Origin: Trichostrongylus colubriformis
Taxonomy: Eukaryota > Nematoda > Chromadorea > Rhabditida > Trichostrongylidae
Reading direction: 5' to 3'
DNA: 64,000 nt
Assembly: GCA_963978905.1 (NCBI GenBank)
Contig: OZ022259.1
Location: forward strand, 6,758,001-6,822,000
Position numbers and translations under genes: made by a program. The notes below the pieces were generated by a model. It did no database searches and was not told the DNA's origin. It saw only the letters and a list, made by a program, of their open reading frames with translations. Each line of letters starts with the position of its first letter. Position 1 is the stretch's first letter. This document shows positions 1 through 11,900 of this stretch, piece by piece.

Positions 1-535
1 GGACCACTTTACATTTTTTGAAGTGAAACTTTTTTTTACGGTTTCTGCTACATGCAATGCGGCAGCTATTAGGTGGCCAGGTTGCTAGCTTGCCATTGGC
101 TCGTTGCTTCTCTCGACTATTTTACCGATTTTGTGAACAGCCCTTCGAAACCTAATTTCACGTGCACCACTTGGCATAATCCATTGGCAAGGTTGTGGAC
201 AGGATTAGCGAGCAGTAGAGTTGAGTAGGGTCCTCCAGTGAATCCTCCATTTTGCTCTTTTGAAGATCATAAACACATTGACAGCCCGATGTCATCCACT
301 ACCGAAAGCACTAGGCCAAGCCCATGAGAGGGATTCCAGGTAGTTTGACCGGCATGTGACAGGGAACCTCTGGTGCTGCAAGATGATAACGCTCAGGCAG
401 GTTACGTTGATAAAGTGATGAAGGTCTGTGGAGTTTGCTTGACATGTTCTGAGCACGCAACAACCCAGCCTACGACCCGAACTCGCCATGTTTGTGGTCT
501 AGACGGGCACAGCACCAAGATTCGATCCATAGACG
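1..535. other. No gene seen; unassigned intergenic DNA
   Basis: I see no exon with acceptable splice sites or family similarity. Short open frames are present on both strands but have no recognisable motif. Confidence 0.4.
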
Positions 536-819
536 AGCAAAAAGTCATGTTGCCCATGTAAGGCCGCGGTCATACTTTGCGTTGTCTGCGGCAGGGCGTG
601 GCCGCGTATCTTGCGTCTCCACACTGCCTCGTTGCCTGCGTCATCTCTGCACCTCCCCCGTGCCACTCTCTCTCGCTGCCTGTGAGAGAGAGTGGCACGG
701 GGGAGGTGCAGAGATGACGCAGGCAACGAGGCAGTGTGGAGACGCAAGATACGCGGCCACGCCCTGCCGCAGACAACGCAAAGTATGACCGCGGCCTAAG
801 GGCAACATGACTTTTTGCT
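536..819. repeat. Near-perfect palindrome (foldback element)
   Basis: Arms at 536-674 and 684-819 are almost exactly complementary, with a 9-nt loop (GCTGCCTGT). The core begins AGGCCGCGGTCATAC and ends with its reverse complement, with TA at each side as in a TA-target DNA element. Outside the core the flanks (AGCAAAAAGTCATG) are inverted copies too. The same terminal sequence bounds the element at 35321-35606, and a variant bounds the one at 1565-1974. It is GC-rich relative to its surroundings. The similar open frames on both strands here are consequences of the symmetry, not genes. Confidence 0.9.
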
Positions 820-1564
820 ATACCATCTCTACCTCGTGCTGTATTATACTTATTTACAAATATTGGTAACATCGCGGAAAATAATGGACATGCCTGATTA
901 GAAGAATGATAATTTTTGTTTAAAAAAGAGAAAGAAAGCAGAAGTCTCTGTAAATCAAAATACTGCTCATTAATAAACCCCCAATTGATACTTCTTGAAA
1001 TTTTACACTATACTAGGACGTTATTATCGTGAATAATAGAATGAAATCTGATTCTGAAGAAATATTTGGTGAGATGAACTCAATTCGAGAATGAAAGACA
1101 CGGCTGGATAAGAGGATAGAGGAGGGCAGTGGATAAGAGCAAAAACACCCACGCCATTCTAGTCACAGACACGGTTTTTGAGCATTCATCAATACTTCAT
1201 CGCCTGCCTAACACGCATCATCGAGTTTGATGGATATCAAGCGAAACACTTTATATCAATGTTGTTTACGGAAAACTGCTTTTTATGAGCACGTTTCCAG
1301 TGCTGAGCTATCAATATGAATATCGACGTAAGGAAATGCAGGAATTGGCAGTAATCTCACATTTACGTATATGGAGAAACACTTCCTCAACAGAACTATA
1401 AAAGTTGAGGAAAGGAATCGGATGTGGGAATTTTTGCTCTTGGAAGGTCGACTCTGACAGAGATACGTTTTGTAGCGAAAAGAATTAGAAATTGTCTCAG
1501 CCTCTCTATCGCCGTGCTGCGCCGGGTGGCATCGCTGGAGTCACTCGCAGCAGGTTTACATCTA
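820..1564. other. No gene seen
   Basis: AT-rich DNA between two inverted-repeat elements. No exon, RNA gene or repeat unit that I can support. Confidence 0.35.
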
Positions 1565-1974
1565 AGGCTGCGTTCATACCAAATTGAATGAGCGTTTTGG
1601 CGCATCGACGTAAAGTTAAATATACGTATCGATCGAGAAAATGAGTGTATTGGCGCATCCGCGATTTGAGAAAATTGGCGCATTCGCGTCATGCATAATA
1701 TAGGTATCGATCAAGAAAATGAGAGTATTGGCGCACCCGTGATTTGAGAGAATTGGCGCATTCGCGTTATGCACAAGGTACGTATCGATCAAGAAAATGA
1801 TAGAATAGGCGCATCCGCGGTTGGAGAGAATCGGCGGATTGGCGCATTCGCGATTTTGCCTATTTGCCACAATGCAAATGAACCGACGTGGTGATACGAG
1901 GCACGCCAAAAATTCCAAATCGCGGATGCGCCGATGCGCCAGAACTCTTATTCAGCACGGTATGAACGCAGCCT
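1565..1974. repeat. Inverted-repeat element with internal tandem array
   Basis: The left end AGGCTGCGTTCATACC (1565-1580) and right end GGTATGAACGCAGCCT (1959-1974) are exact inverted copies, flanked by TA on both sides. The interior holds a tandem array (separate entry) and a second inverted motif around GCGCATC. It looks like a non-autonomous TA-target DNA element (MITE). No transposase is present. Confidence 0.8.
1619..1853. repeat. Tandem repeat, about 80-bp unit, three copies
   Basis: Three diverged copies begin near 1619, 1699 and 1779. Each contains GTATCGATC, then AGAAAATGA, then GGCGCA and a final ATTGGCGCATTCGCG block. It lies inside the element at 1565-1974. Confidence 0.8.
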
Positions 1975-3329
1975 AGTGCAGTTGAACAACTACATAAGAT
2001 GTGAGTGTAATTCTGACCCAAATGGAAAGCAGGAAATGGCTAGGGGGAAGATCATTCAAGGTTTCTACGCCTGGAGAGGCCACTGGGTCCTTGAAAGGCT
2101 GTCATGTATTTGTTGTATCCACCACTCTACCGCTGGAGAATCGCATGTCTGTGAATTCACCTGCAGCAAAAAGTAAGTGGACATGCAACGAGGGTAATCG
2201 CAATGAATAAAGAAAAGAAGCTATGCAGAATCATGGTCATATAGTGTTCACATTATGATCAGCAGATGAGGAGCACCCATCCACACTAGAACGATTGAGC
2301 GCGAAAAGCTAAGTAATTCAAGCAACTGCAGCGGTGTTCCCAGGGTACACCAGGAGCCGAAGACTTCTCGACTGGGGGTCACATAGGACCGGACAAAAGG
2401 GGGGGGGGGGTGGGTCGTACCTGCAGAGGTCAGCAGTACAAACTAGAATTAACCTCTGGATGAGCCGTGTAAGATAAAGAGCCGTGTAAGAGGATAGCGA
2501 ACCCGTGTAAGCAATGTGTAATAGATATTTTCTTGCTTCAGGTAAGACATAGCAACAAAACACATTGTAATAAACAATGTGGCAACAGTTATTGTTATCG
2601 TAGAGGTAAAAAAGGAGGGGGTCGTATTCAGTTCTCAGATGGGAGGGGGGTCGTACTCAGGCAACTATTTTCCTCGACACTTGGAAGTGCCCTGGGTGTT
2701 CCTCCAGAAATCCCTGATGAGCCATGCTCTTCGCGACCTTAGGCCTGACCAATATGGTAATTTTTTCAACCTTACTCGTGCCAATGGGCATAATTATGAA
2801 AATAAAAATGTTACAACGTATGCAGGAGGAGGAACCGAGAGTGTCATGGCAAATAATGATACAATCAATAGATTTACAGTGAAGACTTAGCAGAAGCCCA
2901 CCCCGCATTCTAGTAATATCGATGCTAACGGCAGCGGAACACATATCTTCAAAAGCAAATGCCGGCACGTTCCGAGCTAGTCTAGATAGCTCGATCTGGA
3001 AGCTAAAATACCCAACATAAGCGATTTCGGTGGAGTCGTACCAAACACCAAAATTCACAGATGTTCTAGCAAAAAAACTGGTCACCATTTCACAAACTTA
3101 GTGAATATATCTCGAATATTCTATGCAAACACCAATGTGCGTGATATAGAGTGCATAACGGACGATAATATGTAATGAATCTTCATTCGGTGATTCCAGC
3201 AGCCCCCATCTCAACGTTAGTCGGTGCTTAGAATACTATGTGATCAGAACAAGTATCCTAACATGGCTAACAATCATGGCTAGTGTGTGATACAGAGATC
3301 TGGCGGGCGATAAAGTTGGTCACGAAACT
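1975..3329. other. Intergenic, repeat-derived; G12 tract
   Basis: Holds a run of 12 G at 2399-2410 and modules with GGTCGTAT/GGTCGTAC near 2410, 2625 and 2650 that recur near 20215 and 52660-52710. This suggests scattered copies of one repeat. No coding exon can be supported. Confidence 0.4.
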
Positions 3330-4084
3330 AGGCATTGCATGAAAAACAACCTGTGGAGATGGGGACAAGTTTGGAATGGGTAGGGCATGGGACAGGAAGG
3401 AATACACATCAATACCTTAAGCCACGCCCACCGTGGGTGGAGCGTGCCCTGGGAGGTCCGGTCCTCCAATCGAAAATTGTTCGCCTGGTTCGTAAATGGT
3501 CAAAACGTGGGGAAAAGATGGATTGAGGTCAGCCATGGTCTCTGAAAGTTATGAAAGAGATCTGGGCGCAGTGGGCGGAGCGCACCTGGAATGGGCGGGC
3601 CGTGCCACAGAAATTCATAACTCGGTTCTAACGCAGCCTGAAGGCTAGGAAAAAATTGGTAGAAATGACTCATATCCAACCTATCTTGAACATACTTACA
3701 ATGAATGGAAGCTCGCCCACAGTGGGCGAACCATGCAATTGATCGTGTGGGGCACACTGTAAAATTGCACTTACTTTTGAAAGTAGTTCGTGAGGGAGAA
3801 AAACGGAGGTAGTTGATAGTAGGTCGTGCTATAGAAAAGAAAGAAAATATAACGAAGGGAGGACCTTTGCGGTGATGAGCGGAGTTTGAGCGCTCCATGA
3901 AAAACAACCTGTGGAGAAAAGGACAAGTTTGGAATAGCACGTTAGGGAATGGGACAAGAAGTAAGAGTACACATGGGCCAAGTGAATCCGTCCACGATGG
4001 AAATGGAGTTTGGGAAGCATTGGGTGAAACACAGTGGGTGAGAAGCAAATCAACATTAGCGCAAAAATTCAAGTGGCCTTTCTG
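3330..4084. repeat. Dispersed repeat, two diverged tandem copies
   Basis: Two related blocks (about 3330-3760 and 3880-4084) share AACAACCTGTGGAGA, GGACAAGTTTGGAATG and CGCCCACNGTGGGCGGA-type modules. The same repeat appears in reverse orientation, again as two blocks, at 18430-19290, and in fragments near 7800-7870. It is not a gene family that I recognise. Confidence 0.65.
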
Positions 4085-4310
4085 GCCGCTGACAGCTGTT
4101 CAAATGTTGTACCGGGAAATGGGACGGCAATTCAAACGAGTTGCTCTTCTCCCACTGTTTCGAATTCTGCTTTGGAATGCCTTGAAGGAATGTTCTCGAT
4201 TCTTTTCGTGTTTCTGTTCATGTACTGTAGCCAGTTAAGTGATTTTGAGAGGAATTCGAATCCTGGGATTTCTGTGGACGATTCTTTTGAGAAGAAGTTT
4301 TAGTTTATAG
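4085..4310 (+). pseudogene. Fragment resembling the 5' end of the kinase gene at 52.9 kb
   Basis: This stretch resembles 52829-52985, the upstream region and first exon of the kinase gene. Both have a GTACTGTAG motif, then AGTGATTT(T)GAGAG, then a short segment encoding a DDSF peptide (here VDDSFEKK, there MNSLDDSFDDEL). The ATG and donor site of the kinase exon are not conserved here. I read it as a decayed duplication of the gene's 5' end. Similarity was judged by eye and is modest. Confidence 0.35.
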
Positions 4311-5909
4311 AGACTGAATTCGGGCCAACGCACAGTTGTACTCTGAACTGACATAAAAGAAAATGGAAGTGAATGCAGAATGTATAAGGAGCAGATACTT
4401 GCAGTCGGCTGATATCACTTGACTACTTACCTGCTTCTCCTCATCAAAATACCGGATGCGGTGAGTTGGGGCGTGGCTTTGATTACTAGCCGATCATTCG
4501 GATGTGCATGAGCTGATTACTCTACTATTCGTGATATTGGTGACGCATTAAGCCGCAGAAGCTAATTGATCGAGACGAGCAAGCAGATAAAGAACTGACG
4601 TGAAGTGACGTCGGGAGGCTTGTCCATTATCACGTATACCTGTTTGTGATACTGCCTGGTTATCATGGCTTTCTCCTATCAGAGTTCTAGGATGTGTGGT
4701 TTGGGGATGGTGAAAACTGCAGAATTCAGTAGAAATAAATGTTTAAAGTGTAAGCAGCACATGGATGAGGATGGACTAATATAATAAACATATGTAGCAT
4801 TTTTACTTAGCGAATCGACAAGAGAAGCCGTAGCAGGACAAAATATGAAGCAACATAAATGAGCACTACAAGAAGGATGCGAAGCAGGAACTTGCGATAT
4901 TGCATTGTACTTCAATTTTTGTTACTCTCATGTGTTGTTTACTCATTATTCTTATTTGTTTACTGTGTTCATCATTCCAATTCATTATTCCTCTTTTGAC
5001 TTCGGATTCCCATGTGGTGAACAGTAATGTTTCAAGAGCCACACTTATAACTAGCTCTAAATATCCCTGAGGTTTTACGACAACGAAATTGCACTTCTCC
5101 AGTGCGATTGGCCGAGCGCCAATTTCATCCCTCAAATTTTATCCCACGACAGTATTCACGACAGTTACTGAGATGTACACGTTCACTGATTAGGCTACAA
5201 GATTACAGCATAATTTTCAAAAAAAAATCTGACCAAGCTAGAAGTCAGACTGACCCTGCGTGCGCCACCCTTCGGACCATCCTTTGACGCCATTTTGGGC
5301 TTGTAGTCTCTAGGAAGTCGTCCTTTCTGCAATGAAGAACAAATTTCAATAATAGTGCTAAAGCAACGAGTGGGAGGAGGGGCATTCATAAAAAGTTGCA
5401 CATCCAAGCATCTTGGAGTTCTAAGTCTTAATTGAGAAAAGAAGGTTCCCTTTCCGTTCTAGGGTTAGCTAAAAATGATGTCCATAGTGGGATGCGTCAC
5501 ATTGCGATAGCTTCTCAATATTTTCATGACACATCACAACACCTTATTCGAAAAGGATAATCCTCATAATGTTTCGTAATGAGATGGACTTCCTTTCATA
5601 CTGTGCGTAGCTGCCGACGATGCAATTTCTGTTGCGATGCCTTCTGCTTGCACCAATTCGCTGATAAGGCAAACTAACATTTTTCCTTCTTTTTCTATAT
5701 TGCTCTAAGTTTCCTATATTCCGGAATTCTACCCATGAATCTATAAGACTTCTCACGAAGTTCACCTTGACCGCATTGGTTTCATTTCGAGAGAAGAAAC
5801 GCAATCAGGTCTAATGTGATAAATAGGCATCACAACAGGCGCCGCAGCCTGTGCCGTAGAGTGTGTGCCTTTTGGACAAAAATTCACCAAAAAGCAAAAA
5901 TTCAGAAAA
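4311..5909. other. 3' flank of the ankyrin gene; repeat at 5270-5530
   Basis: No exon recognised. The segment around 5270-5530 (TTGCACATCCAAGCATCTTGG... CATTGCGATAGC) belongs to a dispersed repeat also seen at 27640-27870, 36515-36610 and 47440-47515. Confidence 0.4.
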
Positions 5910-8900
5910 TTAGTGATACAAAATATTCTGCACCCATCCCGTGTGAATCTGCTGTCTTAATGGCGCACATCCCAGTAGAGTATGTAACCATCTTAATGTG
6001 TCTTCGAGTTTCCTCATGAGCACCTCCAGCGGTTCCCCCGGCAAAGTAATGTAATCACAGTTTGCCAGCTGCCGCTGTGGTAATTTCACTTGTACTCTTA
6101 TTTGGTTTCTCGGCCATTTCTGAGTGTAATTTTTCTATGAAAAATTAACAAGAAATTCATCACCTTGTCTCGAATCAGCTCCGCCTCCGGTGCCAAGCGC
6201 AATAAGTAGTCGATACATGGCTGATAAGCCCTTCTGAATACAGATCAATATGAAAACTTTAGAAATACAGTATTGACCCTGTGCGGAGCAGGTATCACTT
6301 GTAGACCATTTTTAGGTATTCTTTCAAAGTTGACATAACTGCCTCAAGTTTCTATAAGTAGCAGTGTTACAGGTATTACGTATAAAACCAAGTAGTAGCC
6401 ACGTGTAATTGCGTATTGTGAACGATTAGCGTAATCGCCCCCCATTTATTCCGAAATCGCTGATGACGCTGATTCGCGCGATTTCTGCTCTATAGTTCTG
6501 GGGTGTGTGCAGATATGACAGCGAGTCGCTTCGCGGCGTTTCACTCGCGGCGCCACCAGTACGACTCGCCGTATCTATTGCCCTTGGGAGTCGGCCGGGC
6601 GTGACTGCGTTTCGTCTGCGCTTCCACTCATGCCACACTGCCTCGCTTGAAGGCTGCCATGCCCTGCCACTGGCACTCGCACCCGCCGTTCGCCGCGGGC
6701 GGCTACGCGATTCGCCGCCATATCTGCACACACCCATGGTTCTGTGCTATTGATACTATTAAGCCTGATCATGAATGTGATATCCATCGATTATATGTGG
6801 TGGGACATCTATCCCAACTACAAGGGTGTGCCCAAAAAAGTAATTTTGCTCACGGCTCACATCCACTAAGTATACAAAACATAGGGAAACGAAAGAGATT
6901 AAAGTATTGGCGCAGATCGGTGCAGTCGAGCTTCAGTATCCCACGGTATCAAGGTTCGCTTAAACCCCGTTCACAACCTTGCTGAAGACCGTTCACTCTA
7001 GGGATTCTTATTGGGTGGTGCCCTTGAGTATTCCGTTTTTTCCAGGCTCCCAACACCTTGGGATCAAGGTGCGCATAAAACAGTGGAGCCAGATTCCGCG
7101 GTAGGTTTTTCTGTGGGAATATCCTTAAGGACTGATCCTTCGCTTCATGGAAGTCACAGGGCCCCTGTTGCTTGGACGACGCCGCAATGATCCAAAGCTC
7201 CATTTTTCATGCCTCAAACCCGCCTCCTGAAGGGATTCAGTGATAAGGGCGTCTTGGTACCTGGGAACGAAGGATGTTGGGAGCCTGGAAAAAACGGAAT
7301 ACCTAAGGGCACCACCCAATATGAATCCCCTCAGGTACCCAGGGTGAAGTGACCTTAGCAAGGTTGTGAACGAGAGTTACAAAACCTCGGATTTTGCCGT
7401 GTTGAGGTGGCACATCATATTCACTCGGAATAACCTCCCGATCCTGCTCGTGCGGAAGGCTGACACGGAGTTTAGTGATAGTGTGAAGTTCTCCTGAATT
7501 TGGGTAGTGAAATACCTTGTCAGAATCTGCCGAAGTAAGTAATTCTCTTTTCTTGGCACCCAATCAACATTAGCGCCGTTTCTTCTCCCTCGCCATGATT
7601 AGGCTGAAACTCAAACCCCCTGTTTGTAAGGTCCTCTTTACAGTTGTAGTACATGCCCCTCATCCTCATCCCTTATGTGGAGGTTTTAGATTTAGATAAA
7701 TTTGGTAAAAAAAAAACAATTGGTCTTTACAACAAAAGCTCATAACTATGTCATAATGCAGCCTTGAGACCAAGAAAGAACCGGTAGAAGTAATCACTGT
7801 CCAAGCTTAACTAATTCCGAGCTATCTTGAGCACATTCAAACGAGCGGAGAACCGTCCACAATGGGCGGAGCATGTTACAATCTGTGAGTATGCTTTACA
7901 GAAAAAAATCATTTCCGATCGACCTCCTGACCCTCATGGTATTACGAGCAAAGTGGTGTGCGCTAGCCAGCTGGTAGTGAATATTTCGCAGATAGTCTTT
8001 CTTCATACTCACCTGTAGGCCAAATGCAATGGAGTACGCCCATTTGAATCCCTGCAAAGAGCCATATCCTTTTGAAAAAGCAGCTGCTTCAGCGTTCGCT
8101 CGTCCTCGGCAGCGATCGCATCATAGATCCCAAGAATTTGCGCCTGAAACGCAACTTCCTTCAAGAGCGCGGTTCAGAAACCCCTTTGTGGACTATCGCG
8201 CTCAATAAGGATTCTGTGGATGCTGAGGAACAGATAGAAAATGCTAAAGAACTTCTTCAAGAGCCTTGGGAAATAAGTACCTTCTCGCCTTCGGCTTCGA
8301 CGAGATAACAAATCAGATGTGTGTGTCTGAACAAGTTGTTACTTAATTTTATCATCCCAGCAACGCTGCCTTTACTATCGGAGTTACCCCTATCTCATCT
8401 TATGGCAGTGAAAGCAAGCCCTTTTGCCATGCAGTAGTCACCACTGCCTGCCAGCTAAATGAAGGTGGGTGTTGTGCATCTGGAGACGATGGCCGTCATC
8501 TGGTTTGTGGGCTATGTACGATTTTTCACCATCTCCCCGTGGTAACGGTACACTCTTTGCTGTTGCGGAAGGGACTGACTGCCTACTAATAGAACCAAAA
8601 CAGCGTAGACGTGCCCTTGATGAAATTGCGCAGAAATGATCCCTTCTTCCTTGATAAAAATACTTCCCAACGTAGGGTTACTGTTGGAACATATTCACAT
8701 AATGAGGATCAACTAAACGCCGTCATACAAACTTTACCCTCACTAATAAATTCGCAGTGAATAATGTGAACAAGAGATTCTGAGTTCAAGGGAGAGTGAA
8801 CAAAAGAGTGAAAAAGTGAGAGTGAAAAAGAAGAGAATGAAAAATATAAATCGTCTCCAGCTAACCTGAATCTGTGCCAACCGCCCAAACATTTCATCGT

Positions 8901-11900
8901 GCTGAGGCATCGGTGGTGCTTGGCACAGGTCCAGTTCTCCGTTGATTATCATACGAGACAGCGCTGATTCCGATCGAGTACTGAACAGATCTTCCCACTC
9001 GTTAACTATCAGTGACGGATCTGAACGCGATGCATTTGTACTGTTTCTCGAAAACAAGCAATTGAAGATTTCGTCATCGAATTAAGAAACCGCACCTTCT
9101 CCAAGGAAATCATGATGAGAAGATAACATCGCGCAAACTAGGGAGCCGTCACACTAACAGAATTTTCGTCGAAAATCCGTCGATGCGGAATTCTCACGTG
9201 TTTGAGCCGAAAAGCTGCTTAGATGGGACAGCTTCTGGCTGATCAGTTTTAAGCATTAATTAGGAAGAACAGATAACGCTGGACAATCTGCTTGTGCGGT
9301 GAGAGCCCGGAACTCAATGTCCCCTAATTTCAAGGCAGAATGAAGTCCTTCGCATCACTTTTAAAATATGCTCGTTGGTCAAAAAATCGGTAGAGTTTTA
9401 CATAGCTCACATCAAGCTACGGTAGATTCGGCAAGACAATAATATATGTAGGTAATGATAGAAATCATCAGTACATGTAATAGGTGAAATGTAACTATGT
9501 AAAGCAGCATGTCAGACTATTGAGTAAAAATCGCAAACACTCTATGATACTTTCGGGCTAATGTAGCCATCGAAAAAACAGGGGGGTGCCGAAAAAAGTA
9601 ATTTTCTCTTTTTGTAACCCTACTTTAGTCGAACTTCACCAAATTTTGACAAGGTAGCTTATTCTGAGTGAACATGATGTGACACCTCATTACGGTAAAA
9701 TCCGAGATTTCGTCAACCTCGTTCAAAACCTTGTTAAGGTCCGTTCACTCTGGGTCCCTGAGGGGATTCATATTGGGTGGTGCCCTCAAGTAGTTCCGAT
9801 TTTCCAGGCCCTCAGCATCCATCGTTTCTAAAGACCAAAATGGTCATTACCACTGAAACCCTCTGGAAGGGGGTTTGGGGCATGAAAGATGACAATTCAG
9901 ATCATAGCTAAGCAGCCAGGGCTCTGTGACTTCCATGAACCGAAGGGTCAGTCCCTAGTAAGCTTTTTACAAGAGATCCACCACGGAAGGTGCCTTTGCC
10001 ATTTGAGAGGGAACCTGATGCCGTAGGTCCTCTAAAACCCGACTGTGCCGACTGAAGGCTCCGTATTTGATGAAGGTGAAAGTAGTGAGTCCCAGCTTGC
10101 CCCTGTTTCCAGAGGAACATTCCGGGAGTATTTTGCCGCATTACTTTCATCTCTTTCGTTCCCCTATGTTTTTTATACTTGGCGGATGTGAGCCGTGAGC
10201 AGAATCACATTTTGGCACCCCCTGTAATCATCCACGTGGTGCATAGATATTGATAATCCAACGAACCGCCGCAGTTCCATTGATTTCGATGGAATAAACA
10301 TGAATTTAATTTGGAAAAGAATATGAACCCAGACTTTTACTTTTGGATTTTCATAGCTTCGGATTTTGGTCGCATCCCACCATGCGAAAGTCGTTAAAAC
10401 TATGCTGAATTATGGGAAGGTGAGTGCTGATAAGCTTTGGTAAATATACCACTCAGAAGCTGAGTTGAAGAGAGCATTAGGAGTAATGTGGTCATTGGGA
10501 AATTCCTAAAAGATGTCACTCACATGGAAACAAGGGGCCTAAGGAAGCCTATCTACAGCGAAATCCAGCCGCCTTTCTCATCCCGGCTCCAATACTTTTT
10601 TGAAAACAATTGTAATTTTTTTCAGAAAACATGGCCAGCTATCATAAAGTGCGGAGAGGTCCGAGCGTATGGTAGACCTCACTATCACAGAGTGCACTCT
10701 CTGAATTTTGCGACCGACGAGTAGCACCAGTCGACGTGTGAATGAGCGTGGATTTGCATCTTATATCGAAGTTGAAAATCATTGGTGACGTGATTCGCTG
10801 GGAATACCGTCTGCGTAGATCACATTGTACCAGGCAATCAAAACCACATGAGAACGGGATATCAAGTCGAAAAGAGCTGTGAGGGGGCAACAGTCGAAAA
10901 GAGCTGTGAGGAGTCACTGCTTGGCTTGCCTGACCTCGCCATCGCCAGTGATGCAGAAGGCGCGAAAACCCGTCCTCGACGGAAATGAGTGATAAAAGGA
11001 GAGCCTCATTACTTGCTTTTTTGTCCGCTCATTCCTGATCTTTCTCTAGTGATGCGATACCTTGCGTCTCTACTTACATATGCCACAGTTGACCAAAATT
11101 GCCCCCGCTGGTGTCTTCAAGGTGGGACGTGATAACGAAGCGCAGAGCTTTAATTGCGACCCCAAAATCTCATAAGAAGTCATGGAAAGGAATGGTCATT
11201 CATCTTTGGTGGCAAATTTGATCACGTGGGCTCTCCAGTGCAAGTTTCAACGCATCAAATAATGAGCGGTCTACTTTGGAAAACCTTTCAAAGGAAAGGA
11301 TAAAGCTCAGACTCGCGATTTTGCGACTTGGAACCCTGCGAGTTTCGCTGGACAAGAGCTTCGGCGTGGAAATTCGTGCTGCGCCTTCACGTGCGTAGTC
11401 GCAGTTCCGCAAAATCGGTCACAGAATCGAACCAGTCAGACATCGACCCCTTACATCAATAGACGCGATTAATCATTTTTCATTATGGCCCACGGATCTC
11501 GCTTCCACTCATGTGGTGGTCCCATTCATGGAGAAAGGAAAAAGCATTCAGTCTAGTGATTCCTTCTTCTAAGCTCTTTGCATTCTACTCCCATTCGATT
11601 GGCAATTGGATCTGATTTGAACTATGCTGTGCAGTGAGCCGTGAGGGGTCACTAACGTATCGGAATGATCACGCAATGAGACTTAGTCAAGGGATGATTA
11701 AGGAGAGGACTCACGGGGTAACTTTTTGAGAAAAAAAGTCCGACACATATTCAAAAATAATTTCTGCTATTGCTAAGAAGCATAGGAGCGTACAAGCGTA
11801 CTAGAATAATTCCCTCATGTGCAACTACCAAATCACAAAAAGTGAAATTTTCCATTTATTATTGCCCTTAATGGGAATAGCTTGGGTACATGAAAGCGCT

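Noticed and set aside
492..872. Two similar protein-like open frames on opposite strands near 500-870
   Set aside because: They are mirror images created by the palindrome at 536-819; no independent coding evidence.
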